Below are positions 26,037 through 35,973 of a DNA stretch of 39,783 nucleotides, piece after piece. The position numbers were made by a program, and so were the translations under genes. The stretch is from Ornithomonoglobus_A sp034090805. GTDB lineage: Bacteria; Bacillota; Clostridia; UBA1381. The stretch is taken from the NCBI GenBank assembly GCA_034090805.1, contig JAXDRV010000114.1, forward strand, positions 1 through 39,783. Reading direction: 5' to 3'. The stretch's first letter is position 1, and every line of letters begins with the position of its first letter. The notes under the pieces are model-generated. The model ran no database searches. It was given only the letters and a program-made list of their open reading frames with translations, and was not told the origin of the DNA.

Positions 26037-27059
26037 GTGATTGATAAGAATGAAATTAAAGACCTTATTATAAAGACCAACGATTATTGGATAAAGGAAA
26101 ATCCGAAATCGGGCGACTGTTCGTGGGAACGCGGAGCATATTTTATAGGCTGCCTTGCAGCTTATGAGATTACAAAAAATGAAACATACTATCAGTATGC
26201 TTTAAAATGGGCAAATGATAATAATTGGAGTTTCTATGATGACAAATCCGATTGGGCATATAAAAATGCCGATTATAAGATATGCGGACAAAGCTATTTA
26301 AAGCTTATGGAAATTGACCCATCAAACGGAACAATGGAAAATATGATAAGCGGAATGGAAGTAGTCCTAAAAGACACAAATAATGATTATTGGTGGTGGG
26401 TTGATACCATATATATGGCTCTGCCGTATTACAATATGATGGGTGTTCGTATGAATGACAGCCGCTATTTTGATAAAGTATATAAGCTGTTTTTGAATGC
26501 AAAGGAAGAGAGAGGCTGTTATGATGAGGAAATGGCTATGTGGTATCGTGATGAACGGTTTCTTCCGGATAAAATGCTGACCGCATCAGGCAAGAAGGTG
26601 TTTTGGGGACGCGGTAACGGCTGGGTTATTGCAGGACTTGCAAGGACTTTGGAGATTTTGCCGAAGGATAATAAATATTATAACGAATATTTAAAAATAT
26701 TCAAAGATATGTCCAAAGCACTTTTGAAGTGGCAGCAGGAGGATGGCTTTTGGCGAACAAGCATAATAGACCCGCATGAATTTGATGTGACGGAAACAAG
26801 CGGTACTGTGCTTATATTATACGCGTATATGCTGGGTATAAATCTTGGTATACTTGACGAGCAGTATTTTAAAGCAGTTGAAAAAGGCTTTAACGGTCTC
26901 AACAAGACAGCCGTATTTGAAGACGGTAAGATAGGATATGTGCAGGTGGTTGCAGACCGTCCGGGTCCTGTGGATAAAAATGCGTCCAATGATTATGCAA
27001 TCGGTACTTATTTGCTTTTGTGCAGTGAAATAATAAAATATATTGACAGTGAAAATTGA
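26037..27059 (+). CDS. GH105 unsaturated uronyl hydrolase (YteR/YesR type)
   Basis: A 340-residue cytoplasmic enzyme. It hydrolyses the unsaturated uronic acid left at the non-reducing end by polysaccharide lyases; the sugar after it may be rhamnose or another residue. The (alpha/alpha)6-barrel motifs are present: NADYKICGQ (Asp79), WWWVDTIYMALP (Asp123, the likely catalytic Asp equivalent to Asp143 of YteR), VFWGRGNGW (188-196) and VTETSGTVL. There is no signal peptide. The GTG start is well supported by AAGGAG eight bases upstream; an ATG is absent nearby. Its presence supports the view that the heparinase-fold proteins act as lyases and that their products are imported. Confidence 0.92.
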   Translation: MIDKNEIKDLIIKTNDYWIKENPKSGDCSWERGAYFIGCLAAYEITKNETYYQYALKWANDNNWSFYDDKSDWAYKNADYKICGQSYLKLMEIDPSNGTMENMISGMEVVLKDTNNDYWWWVDTIYMALPYYNMMGVRMNDSRYFDKVYKLFLNAKEERGCYDEEMAMWYRDERFLPDKMLTASGKKVFWGRGNGWVIAGLARTLEILPKDNKYYNEYLKIFKDMSKALLKWQQEDGFWRTSIIDPHEFDVTETSGTVLILYAYMLGINLGILDEQYFKAVEKGFNGLNKTAVFEDGKIGYVQVVADRPGPVDKNASNDYAIGTYLLLCSEIIKYIDSEN

Positions 27060-27071
27060 TGGGGTGATGAA

Positions 27072-28880
27072 GTGAAAAGTATAGAATATGATTGCGTAAG
27101 GCTTGAAGATGGTTTTTGGAAGAATAAACAGAAATTAAACGAAGATGTTTCCATGTATTCGGTTTGGAACAGGTTTTATGATACGGGCAGAATTGGCGCA
27201 TTTAAATGTGATTGGAAGCAGGGAATGGATAATCAGCCGCATTATTATTGGGACAGCGATGTTGCTAAATGGATAGAAGCGGTTGCATACATAATAAAAA
27301 GTGAACCAAATCCTGTTTTAGAGGAAAGAGTTGACGGAATAATAGACCTGATAGAGAAAAACCAATGGGATGACGGTTATTTCAACATATATTTTACTGT
27401 AAGCGGTGAGGAACGGTTTACAAACAGAAATTCGCATGAATTATATTGTGCCGGACATCTTATAGAAGCGGCAGTTGCATACTATCAGACGACAGGAAAA
27501 GACAAGTTCCTAAACTGTATGAAAAAATATGCCGATTTAATTTATAAAGTTTTTAAAGAAGAGGACGGAGCGGTGTTTACTACACCCGGTCATGAGTGTA
27601 TTGAGATGGCTCTTATAAAGCTGTATAAATGCACTAATGAGAAACGGTATTTAGAACTTGCAGGGTTTTTCCTTGACAAGCGCGGAGCCAATAAAAAGGA
27701 TTATTGCTGCGTGCCGCAGTCAACGGAATATTACTGTCAGGATTATGTGTCTGTAAGAGATATGGACAGTGCAGAAGGACACGCGGTCAGAGCATTGTAT
27801 TTGTACTGCGGAATGGCTGATTATGCGAAGGAAACAAACGATGATAATATGCTTGAAGCATGTAGAAAGCTCATATCCGACATTATTAATCAAAAGATGT
27901 ACATTACAGGCGGAGTAGGCTCAACCTTTATGGGAGAGGCTTTTACAATACCATATGACCTTCCTAATGAAAGCGCATACAGCGAAACGTGCGCGTCTAT
28001 TGCACTGATGATGTTTGCACAAAGAATGCTTGAAATTGACAATGATGTAAAATATGCCGATATAGTGGAGCGAAGTATGTTTAACGGCATGCTTGACGGT
28101 ATTTCTCTTGACGGAAAGAAGTTTTTCTACGAAAATCCTCTGGAGGTTAATCTTGAAACCTATAAAAGAAACAGAAGTACGACAACAGAGGAGCATTTGC
28201 CGATAACTCAAAGAGTAGAGGTGTTTGAATGTTCCTGTTGCCCGCCTAATATAAACCGTATTATGGCATCAATTCAGAGATTTGCGTATGCGGTTAAGGA
28301 TGGTGCGTATTATATAAATCAGTTCATGGACAGCACAATGACCGACGGAGAAAAGCGTATACGGATAAAGACTAAATATCCTTGTGACGGTAAAATAAAT
28401 ATTACTGCTAAAAATATAGATGAGCTTAATATCCGTATTCCTTCATGGTGTGATAAGGTGCTGACAAATGAGCAATATGAGATGAAAAACGGTTATATGA
28501 ATATCAAAAATCCGTCTGAGGATTTTATGGTAGAATTTGAAATGAAACCTGTGCTTGTGACTGCGAATACAAGTGTTCGGGCGGATTACGGAAAGGCGGC
28601 TTTGCAGTACGGTCCTGTGGTATATTGCATTGAGGGCATAGATAACGGCGATGTGTATTCAATAAGAATCGACAAGAAGCTTGAAGCGAAAATAGATTAT
28701 GATGAAACATACGGAGCTAACGTCATAACAGTACAGGGATACAGGAAGCTAAAGAATGAAGCGTTGTATTATAGGCTTGATGATGACAAGTATGAGCAGA
28801 TAAACGTAAAGCTCATACCGTATAGCTGTCATGCAAATCGAGGTGAAAGCGATATGCTTGTATGGTTCAATCTGAAATAG
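27072..28880 (+). CDS. GH127 beta-L-arabinofuranosidase (HypBA1 type)
   Basis: A 602-residue cytoplasmic retaining glycosidase of the DUF1680 family, which releases beta-L-arabinofuranose. The opening (VRLEDGFWKNKQKLNED) and the toroid motifs NSHELYCAGHLIEAAVAYYQ and TPGHECIEMALIKLY fit the family. The zinc-thiolate active site is intact: Glu305 and Cys307 in YSETCASI, and Cys389/Cys390 in FECSCCPPN, matching Glu338, Cys340, Cys417 (nucleophile) and Cys418 of HypBA1. The GTG start follows GGGGTGAT, a good match to the anti-Shine-Dalgarno, 12 bases after the GH105 stop. In Bifidobacterium this activity serves the glycans of hydroxyproline-rich glycoproteins; other family members act on rhamnogalacturonan-II side chains. 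Confidence 0.92.
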   Translation: MKSIEYDCVRLEDGFWKNKQKLNEDVSMYSVWNRFYDTGRIGAFKCDWKQGMDNQPHYYWDSDVAKWIEAVAYIIKSEPNPVLEERVDGIIDLIEKNQWDDGYFNIYFTVSGEERFTNRNSHELYCAGHLIEAAVAYYQTTGKDKFLNCMKKYADLIYKVFKEEDGAVFTTPGHECIEMALIKLYKCTNEKRYLELAGFFLDKRGANKKDYCCVPQSTEYYCQDYVSVRDMDSAEGHAVRALYLYCGMADYAKETNDDNMLEACRKLISDIINQKMYITGGVGSTFMGEAFTIPYDLPNESAYSETCASIALMMFAQRMLEIDNDVKYADIVERSMFNGMLDGISLDGKKFFYENPLEVNLETYKRNRSTTTEEHLPITQRVEVFECSCCPPNINRIMASIQRFAYAVKDGAYYINQFMDSTMTDGEKRIRIKTKYPCDGKINITAKNIDELNIRIPSWCDKVLTNEQYEMKNGYMNIKNPSEDFMVEFEMKPVLVTANTSVRADYGKAALQYGPVVYCIEGIDNGDVYSIRIDKKLEAKIDYDETYGANVITVQGYRKLKNEALYYRLDDDKYEQINVKLIPYSCHANRGESDMLVWFNLK

Positions 28881-28893
28881 GGAGGAAATCGTA

Positions 28894-30768
28894 ATGAGTA
28901 ATAGTATTTCAGATGTTCTGAAAACGGGAGGCGAGTTTTCATATACAGGCATTGCTGATGATATGATAAGACTTGTCCAAAGAGTACAGCTTAAAGACAG
29001 AGAACTTTGGGATATGGTTTCAGAACAGTTTTCAGACACGGTAGATGACGAGGATAACGGCTGGCGATGTGAATATTGGGGAAAGCTTATGCGCGGCGCG
29101 TGCGTTGTTTATCAATACACAAAAGATAAGGAACTTTACGATATTCTTGAACATACTGTAAGAACTGTCATATCACATTCTGACAGTGACGGAAGAATTG
29201 CCACATACAGCAAAGAAAATGAATTTCATGGCTGGGATATGTGGGGACGTAAATATGTATTGCTTGGATTGATATATTTTTATGAAATATGCAATAATAT
29301 TGAACTTGCAGATTTGGTTTTGAAAACTGCCGGACGTCAGTTAGATTATATCATCAGACATATCGGTTCAGGTAAAAACATGACAGACATAACAGATACC
29401 TCTGAAATATGGGGCGGAATAAATTCTTCGTCAATACTTGAACCCACAGTGAAGCTATACTGCATATCTGGCGATAAAAGATATCTTGATTTTGCGGAAT
29501 ATATAGTAAATAACGGAGGAGCAAAGGGCTTTAATATATTTGAAGCGGCGTATGAGGATAAGCTGTATCCGTATGAATATCCCGTCACAAAGGCATATGA
29601 GCTTATGTCCTGCTTTGACGGTCTTATAGAGTATTATAAGGCTACGGGGAACGGAAAGTGGAAAACAGCCGCAGAGAATTTTGCAAAAAGGCTTATAGAG
29701 TCGGAAATAACAATAATCGGTTCAGCAGGCTGTAAGCATGAACTGTTTAACCATTCAGCACTTATGCAGACATATACGGGATATTCGGGACTTATGCAGG
29801 AAACCTGCGTAACGGTAACGTGGATAAGGCTATGCTTTAAACTGCTTCTTCTTACGGGCGACAGCGTGTATGGAGATGAGATTGAAAAATCTGTGTATAA
29901 TGCATTATATGGCGCGGTCAATACAGAAGGACAGCTTTGCGGAGACGAAGCGACATTTGACGAGGACTATTACAGAGATGTATATGATACTCATCATACA
30001 AAACATAAACGTGGACAGATTTTTGACAGTTACAGTCCGTTACGCATAGATATTCGGGGGAAAGCCGTAGGTGGCTTTAAACCTATGCGAAACAAAACAG
30101 CATATTGTGGTTGTTGCATAGCTATAGGCGCGGTTGGTATAGGCTTAGTTCCTCAGATGAGCGTATTAAACAGCAAAAACGGTTTTAATTTTATGCTGTA
30201 CATTTCAGGAAACGCGAGTATGTACACGGAAAATGGAACAAAAGTTGATTTTGAAATTAAGACCAACTATCCATCAGGAGGAAAGGTTGATATATTCGTA
30301 GAGCCTGAGATAAACGAGGAATTTAGCGTATCACTTCGTATTCCGTGTTTTGCCAAATGCACAAGAGTTAAAATAAATGGCGAGGCTGTGAGCGGAGTAC
30401 AAGCGGGAGGTATGCTTGATATAAAACGTATGTGGAGTAAGGACGATAAAATTGAAATTAACTTTGATATGAATTTAAGACTTGCCCATGGTATGGAAAA
30501 TCCGAATGACACTGAAAATCAAAAGCATATAGCCGTCCTTTACGGACCGCTTGCGCTTGCGCGTGACGCAAGGCTTGGCGAAGTGGGAAAAAAATTAGAA
30601 ATAACAGAACAAAAGCTTGATATAAATTTGTTTGATTCAGGCTTAGGTGAATTGTGCAACTGTACTGTCCGGCTTGATAATAATGAGCTGAAAATGATTG
30701 ATTATGCATCTGCCGGAAAAACGTGGCGGCGCGATTCCGAAATGGAAGTGTGGATAAAGACAAAATAA
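28894..30768 (+). CDS. Divergent GH127/DUF1680-family protein
   Basis: A 624-residue protein without signal peptide, distantly related to the preceding GH127. The family signature is kept: MQETCVTVTW (Glu303, Cys305) and AYCGCCIAIG (Cys405, Cys407, Cys408), matching the zinc ligands and thiolate nucleophile of GH127. However, the PPN that normally follows the Cys pair is replaced by IAIG, and the N-terminal opening is different. It lies 13 bases after the GH127 gene with a GGAGG ribosome binding site. Bacteroides has a GH127 member that releases aceric acid from rhamnogalacturonan-II, so a different sugar than arabinose is possible here. The exact substrate cannot be told from the sequence. 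Confidence 0.8.
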   Translation: MSNSISDVLKTGGEFSYTGIADDMIRLVQRVQLKDRELWDMVSEQFSDTVDDEDNGWRCEYWGKLMRGACVVYQYTKDKELYDILEHTVRTVISHSDSDGRIATYSKENEFHGWDMWGRKYVLLGLIYFYEICNNIELADLVLKTAGRQLDYIIRHIGSGKNMTDITDTSEIWGGINSSSILEPTVKLYCISGDKRYLDFAEYIVNNGGAKGFNIFEAAYEDKLYPYEYPVTKAYELMSCFDGLIEYYKATGNGKWKTAAENFAKRLIESEITIIGSAGCKHELFNHSALMQTYTGYSGLMQETCVTVTWIRLCFKLLLLTGDSVYGDEIEKSVYNALYGAVNTEGQLCGDEATFDEDYYRDVYDTHHTKHKRGQIFDSYSPLRIDIRGKAVGGFKPMRNKTAYCGCCIAIGAVGIGLVPQMSVLNSKNGFNFMLYISGNASMYTENGTKVDFEIKTNYPSGGKVDIFVEPEINEEFSVSLRIPCFAKCTRVKINGEAVSGVQAGGMLDIKRMWSKDDKIEINFDMNLRLAHGMENPNDTENQKHIAVLYGPLALARDARLGEVGKKLEITEQKLDINLFDSGLGELCNCTVRLDNNELKMIDYASAGKTWRRDSEMEVWIKTK

Positions 30769-30771
30769 AGT

Positions 30772-30801
30772 CTTAGATATATACAACAGGTATTATCTAA
30801 A
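30772..30801. promoter_or_regulatory. Inverted repeat just upstream of the AraC gene
   Basis: TTAGATA (30773-30779) and its complement TATCTAA (30794-30800) flank 14 bases right before the ribosome binding site of the AraC gene. Allowing one bulged base the arms extend by a few pairs. It could be an operator for self-control or an intercistronic hairpin. Confidence 0.35.
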
Positions 30802-30819
30802 GAAGGAGAGAGGTTTTAG

Positions 30820-31581
30820 ATGTTTGATTTGGAATTTGCCGGAATGGGCTTATTTGCATTGGAAGGTGAGTGGATACACCCTCGGCGGATAGAAAAATCA
30901 TATGAAATAATATATGTAGTGAGCGGTGAGGTAAACATCAGAGAAGAAGACACTTATATTACCGCTCATAAGAAGGATATTATAATCTTACCGCCCAATG
31001 TTGCGCATTGGGGATTTAAGAAATCATCTAAAACCTCTTTTTATTGGGTTCATTTTATGGCAGAAAATCTTGACCTTGAAATGCCGTTTTTCACAGGGAA
31101 TTTTTCAAATGCCTATATTTTTAAAGAGCTTAATCATTTAAGCAATATGTCAAGGGAAATCTGCCCTCAGTATATATTGGACACATATGTAAAATATATA
31201 GTGGCGCAGCTTATCATGTCTTCTCGTTTAAACAATAGTAATCAAAAGGTTATTGATGAAATTTACGAATGGGTAAGAGTAAATGTAGACGCTAAGCTGA
31301 CGGTTAGCAAAGTGGCAGCGCATTTTGGCTTTAATCCGGAATATATCTCCAAAATGGCAAAAAAGCATTATGGAAAAGGTCTGAAGAATATTATAAATAT
31401 ATTCTTATTAGACAAGGCTAAGGATTTGTTGTGCAATACAAATTTTTATGTTACGGAAATAGCAAATATGCTTGGATTTAGCGACTGCGCCGATTTTGTC
31501 AATTATTTCAAGTATCATGAAAAAATGACGCCTACAAATTACAGAAATCTCTACTCAAAAACGCATATGAACAGAAAATAG
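30820..31581 (+). CDS. AraC-family transcriptional regulator with cupin sensor domain
   Basis: A 253-residue regulator. The N-terminal cupin-like sugar-sensing domain (about 1-95) holds SYEIIYVVSGEVNI and KDIIILPPNVAHWG. The C-terminal AraC DNA-binding domain (about 148-250) has two helix-turn-helix units, at about 160-182 (VSKVAAHFGFNPEYISKMAKKHY) and about 209-232 (VTEIANMLGFSDCADFVNYFKYHEKMTPTNYR). It is preceded by AAGGAGAG. It lies inside the catabolic cluster, between the GH127-like and GH36-like genes, so it probably activates the cluster in response to an imported sugar. The direct repeats at 2016-2045 are its candidate binding site. Confidence 0.92.
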   Translation: MFDLEFAGMGLFALEGEWIHPRRIEKSYEIIYVVSGEVNIREEDTYITAHKKDIIILPPNVAHWGFKKSSKTSFYWVHFMAENLDLEMPFFTGNFSNAYIFKELNHLSNMSREICPQYILDTYVKYIVAQLIMSSRLNNSNQKVIDEIYEWVRVNVDAKLTVSKVAAHFGFNPEYISKMAKKHYGKGLKNIINIFLLDKAKDLLCNTNFYVTEIANMLGFSDCADFVNYFKYHEKMTPTNYRNLYSKTHMNRK

Positions 31582-31588
31582 CTTAAAA

Positions 31589-31618
31589 CAGCGCAGCACA
31601 TATTTGCGTGCTGTGTTG
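31589..31618 (+). terminator. Weak terminator or attenuator after the AraC gene
   Basis: An 11-bp stem with some G-T pairs (31589-31599 with 31608-31618) around an eight-base loop follows the AraC stop codon. The sequence after it (ATTTAAACGATTTTA) is only loosely T-rich. Partial termination or processing is more likely than a full stop, since the next gene begins 33 bases later in the same direction. Confidence 0.45.
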
Positions 31619-31650
31619 ATTTAAACGATTTTATCAATGGAGAAATGATT

Positions 31651-33555
31651 ATGAATGAATTTAAAAGAAAAGAGCCGTATTACAATATAAAAATTGAAGG
31701 TGATTATTCAAATTGGTCACTTGCAGGTTTTCCGGGAACAGGAGAATTGCATAATAATATTAAGACATATTGTGAGTGTGAGGAAACCGATGGAGTAACG
31801 GTTCAATATACTGTCGCCGAAAATATATCCGGTACCGATATACGGCTGACGCATGTAAGCTCTGCGCTTGTTAACGGAATAGGCGAGTATAGCAGGGATG
31901 ACTATACAGTATATATTTGCTCGTCAACGTGGCAGGGGGAGGCGCAGTGGAATGAGTACAGCTTGGAACAGCTTGGCATTTACAGAGCGTCAAACCATGT
32001 TAACGTGTCGGCGGCGAAGCTGTCCTTTAATGGCAGTCAGACTACCTCCGAACATTATCCTCTTATTTTTATAAGGAATAAGAAAACGAATGAAATATGG
32101 TTTTTTGAAATTGAGCCTTTATCGGGATGGTATTTTGAAATAGGTGTTATGGAGAATATGCTCTATGTTGAAATGAACAGCGCATATATGTGTAATGACG
32201 GCTGGAACATTGTTTTGAAAGCAAACGAAAAATACATATCATCAAAGGCATTTTTCGGACATACTGACGGAAATTTTGAAGACGCAGTCAGAATTTTAAA
32301 TAAATTCAAGAGAAAGAATGCAGAAAACAGACTTAAAACACCGCCCGTTATTTTTAATGATTATATGAATTGCCTGTGGGCGAAACCGACAAAAGAAAAA
32401 TTACTTCCGCTTATAGATGCAGCGGCGCAGGCGGGTTGTGAGATTTTTTGCATTGACGATGGCTGGTACGAAACGGGTGACGGCGGAGAACATCTTGGAG
32501 ATTGGCTTCCGAACAATAAACTGTTTGAGCCGATTGGTTTTTCAGGGATTATAGAATATATTAAGGATAAAAACATGCTTCCCGGTGTGTGGCTTGAAAT
32601 GGAATCGTGTTCATCAACATCAAATATATATCGGACGCTTAATGATTGCCTGTTAAGGCGGAATGGCGTAATAATAGGAGGAAGCAGAGCATTCCTTGAT
32701 TTCAGGCGAGAGGAAGTGCGCAATTACACAATGGACGCAGTAGACCGTCTTTATACAATAGGTGTGAGGTATATCAAAAACGACTATAATCATAACCTTT
32801 GTATAGGCTGTGACGGTGCGGACAGTCTTAGTCAGGGATTGGCGGAACATAGAACGTCATTTCTGAGTTTTATAGAGCAAGTCAAGAAAAAATATCCCGA
32901 TATGATAATAGAAAGCTGTTCAAGCGGAGCAATGCGCGCGGATTATGGTTTCATAAAGCATATGGACTTGCAGAGCGTTTCCGACCATGAAATATATTAT
33001 AATAATCCGTCAATAGCGGCGGGAACACTTGCGTGTATGCCGCCTGAAAAATGCGGCTTCTGGGCATATCCGTATCCGCTAAAATACGAAAATCAGCTGA
33101 AGGAAAGCGATTGGAGCAGCTTAAATATTCAGAGCAATGCTGAAGAAACAGTTTTCAATCTTATCAACTCAATGCTTGGTGTTATGTATTTGTCAGGCCA
33201 TATAGAAATGTGCGATACAGATAATATGAATTTGATAAAAGAGGGGATTGAGGTTTATAAGCAATATCGAAACGAAATTCCTGAAAGTGAGCCTGTGTTT
33301 TTAACACAACCGCTTAAAATATACGAAAACGGCATAATGGCTTTGGGGCTTAAAACAAGTATAGGAACTGTAACAGCGTTATGGAAGGTTAATGCGGATA
33401 ACGATAAAATCAGTATAGATATACCTGAAAAGCTTGGAAACAGTGCAGAGCTTTTGTATCCTAAAAGCATAAAAACAAATTATAGCTTTGAAGATAACAG
33501 ACTTGAAATGACTGTTTCGGAAAAATATGCAGCAAGATTATTTTTAATAAAATAA
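31651..33555 (+). CDS. GH36-like alpha-galactosidase family protein
   Basis: A 634-residue cytoplasmic retaining glycosidase of GH36 type (alpha-galactosidase or alpha-N-acetylgalactosaminidase). After an N-terminal beta-supersandwich (about 1-235), the barrel shows FCIDDGWYETG, FSGIIEYIKDKNMLPGVWLE, the nucleophile motif RYIKNDYN (Asp378) and IESCSSGAMRADYG. The acid/base is probably Asp445 in SVSDHEI, a site that usually reads SDNTD or similar. I start at ATG 31651, with GGAGA eight bases upstream; the in-frame ATG at 31645 is too close to that ribosome binding site. Removal of alpha-linked galactose from imported oligosaccharides is the likely job. Confidence 0.82.
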   Translation: MNEFKRKEPYYNIKIEGDYSNWSLAGFPGTGELHNNIKTYCECEETDGVTVQYTVAENISGTDIRLTHVSSALVNGIGEYSRDDYTVYICSSTWQGEAQWNEYSLEQLGIYRASNHVNVSAAKLSFNGSQTTSEHYPLIFIRNKKTNEIWFFEIEPLSGWYFEIGVMENMLYVEMNSAYMCNDGWNIVLKANEKYISSKAFFGHTDGNFEDAVRILNKFKRKNAENRLKTPPVIFNDYMNCLWAKPTKEKLLPLIDAAAQAGCEIFCIDDGWYETGDGGEHLGDWLPNNKLFEPIGFSGIIEYIKDKNMLPGVWLEMESCSSTSNIYRTLNDCLLRRNGVIIGGSRAFLDFRREEVRNYTMDAVDRLYTIGVRYIKNDYNHNLCIGCDGADSLSQGLAEHRTSFLSFIEQVKKKYPDMIIESCSSGAMRADYGFIKHMDLQSVSDHEIYYNNPSIAAGTLACMPPEKCGFWAYPYPLKYENQLKESDWSSLNIQSNAEETVFNLINSMLGVMYLSGHIEMCDTDNMNLIKEGIEVYKQYRNEIPESEPVFLTQPLKIYENGIMALGLKTSIGTVTALWKVNADNDKISIDIPEKLGNSAELLYPKSIKTNYSFEDNRLEMTVSEKYAARLFLIK

Positions 33556-33568
33556 AGGAGAATTTAAT

Positions 33569-35962
33569 ATGGGAAGAATAAGCGAGCAATACAAATACAA
33601 GACTACACCCGTAAGTGATGTAAAAGCTGTTGTGCAAGGGGAAAATTACAGATTTACTGTGCTTACAGACCGTCTTATGAGATTGGAATACAGTAAAGAC
33701 GGAAAATTTGAGGACAGGGCGACACAGACGGTTGTAAACCGTAATTTTGAAGCGCCTGAGTTTTCCGTAACGGAAAGAAACGGGAGTATAAAAATATTAA
33801 CTGAATGTATGGAAATTACATATCATGGCGGTGAATTTACGAAAAACAGTCTTTCGGCAAAATTTGCAGGCACTAACGGCGATACGAGATATGAGTGGTA
33901 TTACTGTGAAAATCAGTATAATTTGAAGGGTACGGCACGGACATTGGACACGATAGACGGTGAATGTGAGCTTGAAAACGGCATAATGTCAGGAGCCGCC
34001 ATGACTGTGCTTGATGACAGCAAATCGCTTATTCTTGCGGATGACGGATGGGTGGATGTGCGTGATAATGATAATGTTGACATATATCTTTTTGCATATC
34101 GTGAGGACTATATAGGCGCATTAAAGGCTTTTTATACGCTTACAGGCAAAACTCCTATGATACCGCGTTTTGCGCTCGGAAACTGGTGGAGCAGATTTTA
34201 TAAATATACTCAGGATGAGTATAAGGAGCTTATGCTCAAATTTGCGGAATACGGAATTCCGTTTTCTGTAGCTGTTATCGATATGGATTGGCATTATACG
34301 GACATAGACCCGAAATACGGTTCGGGCTGGACGGGATTTTCTTGGGATAAAGAGCTATTCCCGGACCCTAAAGAATTTTTGGATTTCTTGCATAACAGAA
34401 ATATGGAGGTAACGCTCAATCTGCATCCGGCTGAAGGCATTGCGGCTCATGAGGACAGATATAAAGAAATAGCAAAAGCTCTGGGGGCAGATGTTGATAA
34501 TGAAGAAACAGTGGCATTTGATATTGCTGACCCTGAATTTATGGAGAATTATTTTAAACTTCTGTTAAAGCCTATGGAGGATGAGGGCGTATCGTTTTGG
34601 TGGATGGATTGGCAGCAAGGTAATACAACTAAAATTCCGGGATTAGACCCATTATGGATGCTTAACCATTTTCATTATATGGATATGTGCGGTCAGAATA
34701 AACGAGCTATGATTTTTTCAAGATATGCCGGAGTGGGTAGTCATCGCTATCCTGTCGGTTTTTCGGGAGATACTGTTGTAACTTGGGATTCACTTGATTT
34801 TCAGCCGTATTTTACGGCGAATGCATCAAACATCGGCTATGGCTGGTGGAGTCATGATATAGGCGGTCATATGTTTGGATATCGTGATGATGAGCTTGTT
34901 ACGCGCTGGGTGCAGTATGGTGTGTTTTCACCGATAATGCGCCTGCATAGCATGAATAATGATTTCATGTCAAAAGAACCGTGGAATTATAACAAAATAT
35001 CGGAAACCGTTATGATTGATTTCCTTCGGTTAAGACACAGGCTGATACCATATCTTTATACCATGAATTACCGAGCATATAAGGACAGTATTCCGCTTGT
35101 AACGCCGTTGTATTATATTGATAAATCTTATGAAGCATATACATGCAACCGAAATGAATATTGCTTCGGAAGTGAAATGATTGTGTCTCCTATAACATCT
35201 AAGGTGGATTGTGTTACGCAGATGGGCTGCGCCAACACATATATTCCGGACGGAATATGGTTTGATTTCTTTAACGGCAGACGGTATAACGGAGGTCAGC
35301 GCTATAAGATTTATCGTGATATATATACTATACCTGTGTTTGTAAAGGCAGGCGGAATAATTCCGATGTCTGATGATGTGACAGATATAGGAAATCCTCA
35401 AAATATGACAATACAAGTGTTTCCATATGCGGATAATCAGTTTACGCTCTATGAGGATGACGGAGTTACGATGAATTATGAAAACGGTGAATGTGTAAAA
35501 ACGAAAATGGAATTACAGTGGAACGAAAAACCAAAGTTTATTATCCATAGACCTGAAGGCAGTGAAAACATTATTACCGATAACCGAAGCTATACGGTTG
35601 TATTTAGAAAAATATCTTCATATGACGGAATATCCGTAACTGAAAATAACAATGCAATCCCGTTTAAAGCGTATTCCAAAGACAGTGATACTTATGTTTG
35701 TATAGAGAATGTAAATGATGAAGTAATAATCTGCTTTGACGGAGGAGTAACGGTATCCGCCAATGATTATAAAAAAGACATATTTAACATTTTACTTCAT
35801 GCGCAATACGATAATGATAAAAAAGAACAGGTATATAAGCTGTTGGAAAATTCACAGAATGCTGTGGAATTTATAAATGGTGTGACGGCTATGGATATGG
35901 ACAGCAATTTGTATAATGCACTTGTCGAAGCGGTAAGTGCGGACGGCGGATTTATAAAATAG
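33569..35962 (+). CDS. GH31 alpha-glycosidase
   Basis: A 797-residue cytoplasmic retaining exo-alpha-glycosidase. The galactose-mutarotase-like N-domain spans about 1-190; the barrel follows, with IPRFALGNWWSRFYKY, VAVIDMDWHYTD, the nucleophile motif WWMDWQQG (Asp347) and GFSGDTVVTWDSL (Asp401, acid/base). Proximal and distal C-terminal beta domains follow (about 530-700), plus an extra acidic tail to 797. GH31 includes alpha-glucosidases, alpha-xylosidases, alpha-galactosidases and sulfoquinovosidases. The DWQQG form is not the alpha-xylosidase consensus, and I cannot choose between the others. It follows the GH36-like gene by 13 bases with AAGGAG upstream. Confidence 0.92.
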   Translation: MGRISEQYKYKTTPVSDVKAVVQGENYRFTVLTDRLMRLEYSKDGKFEDRATQTVVNRNFEAPEFSVTERNGSIKILTECMEITYHGGEFTKNSLSAKFAGTNGDTRYEWYYCENQYNLKGTARTLDTIDGECELENGIMSGAAMTVLDDSKSLILADDGWVDVRDNDNVDIYLFAYREDYIGALKAFYTLTGKTPMIPRFALGNWWSRFYKYTQDEYKELMLKFAEYGIPFSVAVIDMDWHYTDIDPKYGSGWTGFSWDKELFPDPKEFLDFLHNRNMEVTLNLHPAEGIAAHEDRYKEIAKALGADVDNEETVAFDIADPEFMENYFKLLLKPMEDEGVSFWWMDWQQGNTTKIPGLDPLWMLNHFHYMDMCGQNKRAMIFSRYAGVGSHRYPVGFSGDTVVTWDSLDFQPYFTANASNIGYGWWSHDIGGHMFGYRDDELVTRWVQYGVFSPIMRLHSMNNDFMSKEPWNYNKISETVMIDFLRLRHRLIPYLYTMNYRAYKDSIPLVTPLYYIDKSYEAYTCNRNEYCFGSEMIVSPITSKVDCVTQMGCANTYIPDGIWFDFFNGRRYNGGQRYKIYRDIYTIPVFVKAGGIIPMSDDVTDIGNPQNMTIQVFPYADNQFTLYEDDGVTMNYENGECVKTKMELQWNEKPKFIIHRPEGSENIITDNRSYTVVFRKISSYDGISVTENNNAIPFKAYSKDSDTYVCIENVNDEVIICFDGGVTVSANDYKKDIFNILLHAQYDNDKKEQVYKLLENSQNAVEFINGVTAMDMDSNLYNALVEAVSADGGFIK

Positions 35963-35973
35963 TATTAACAATG

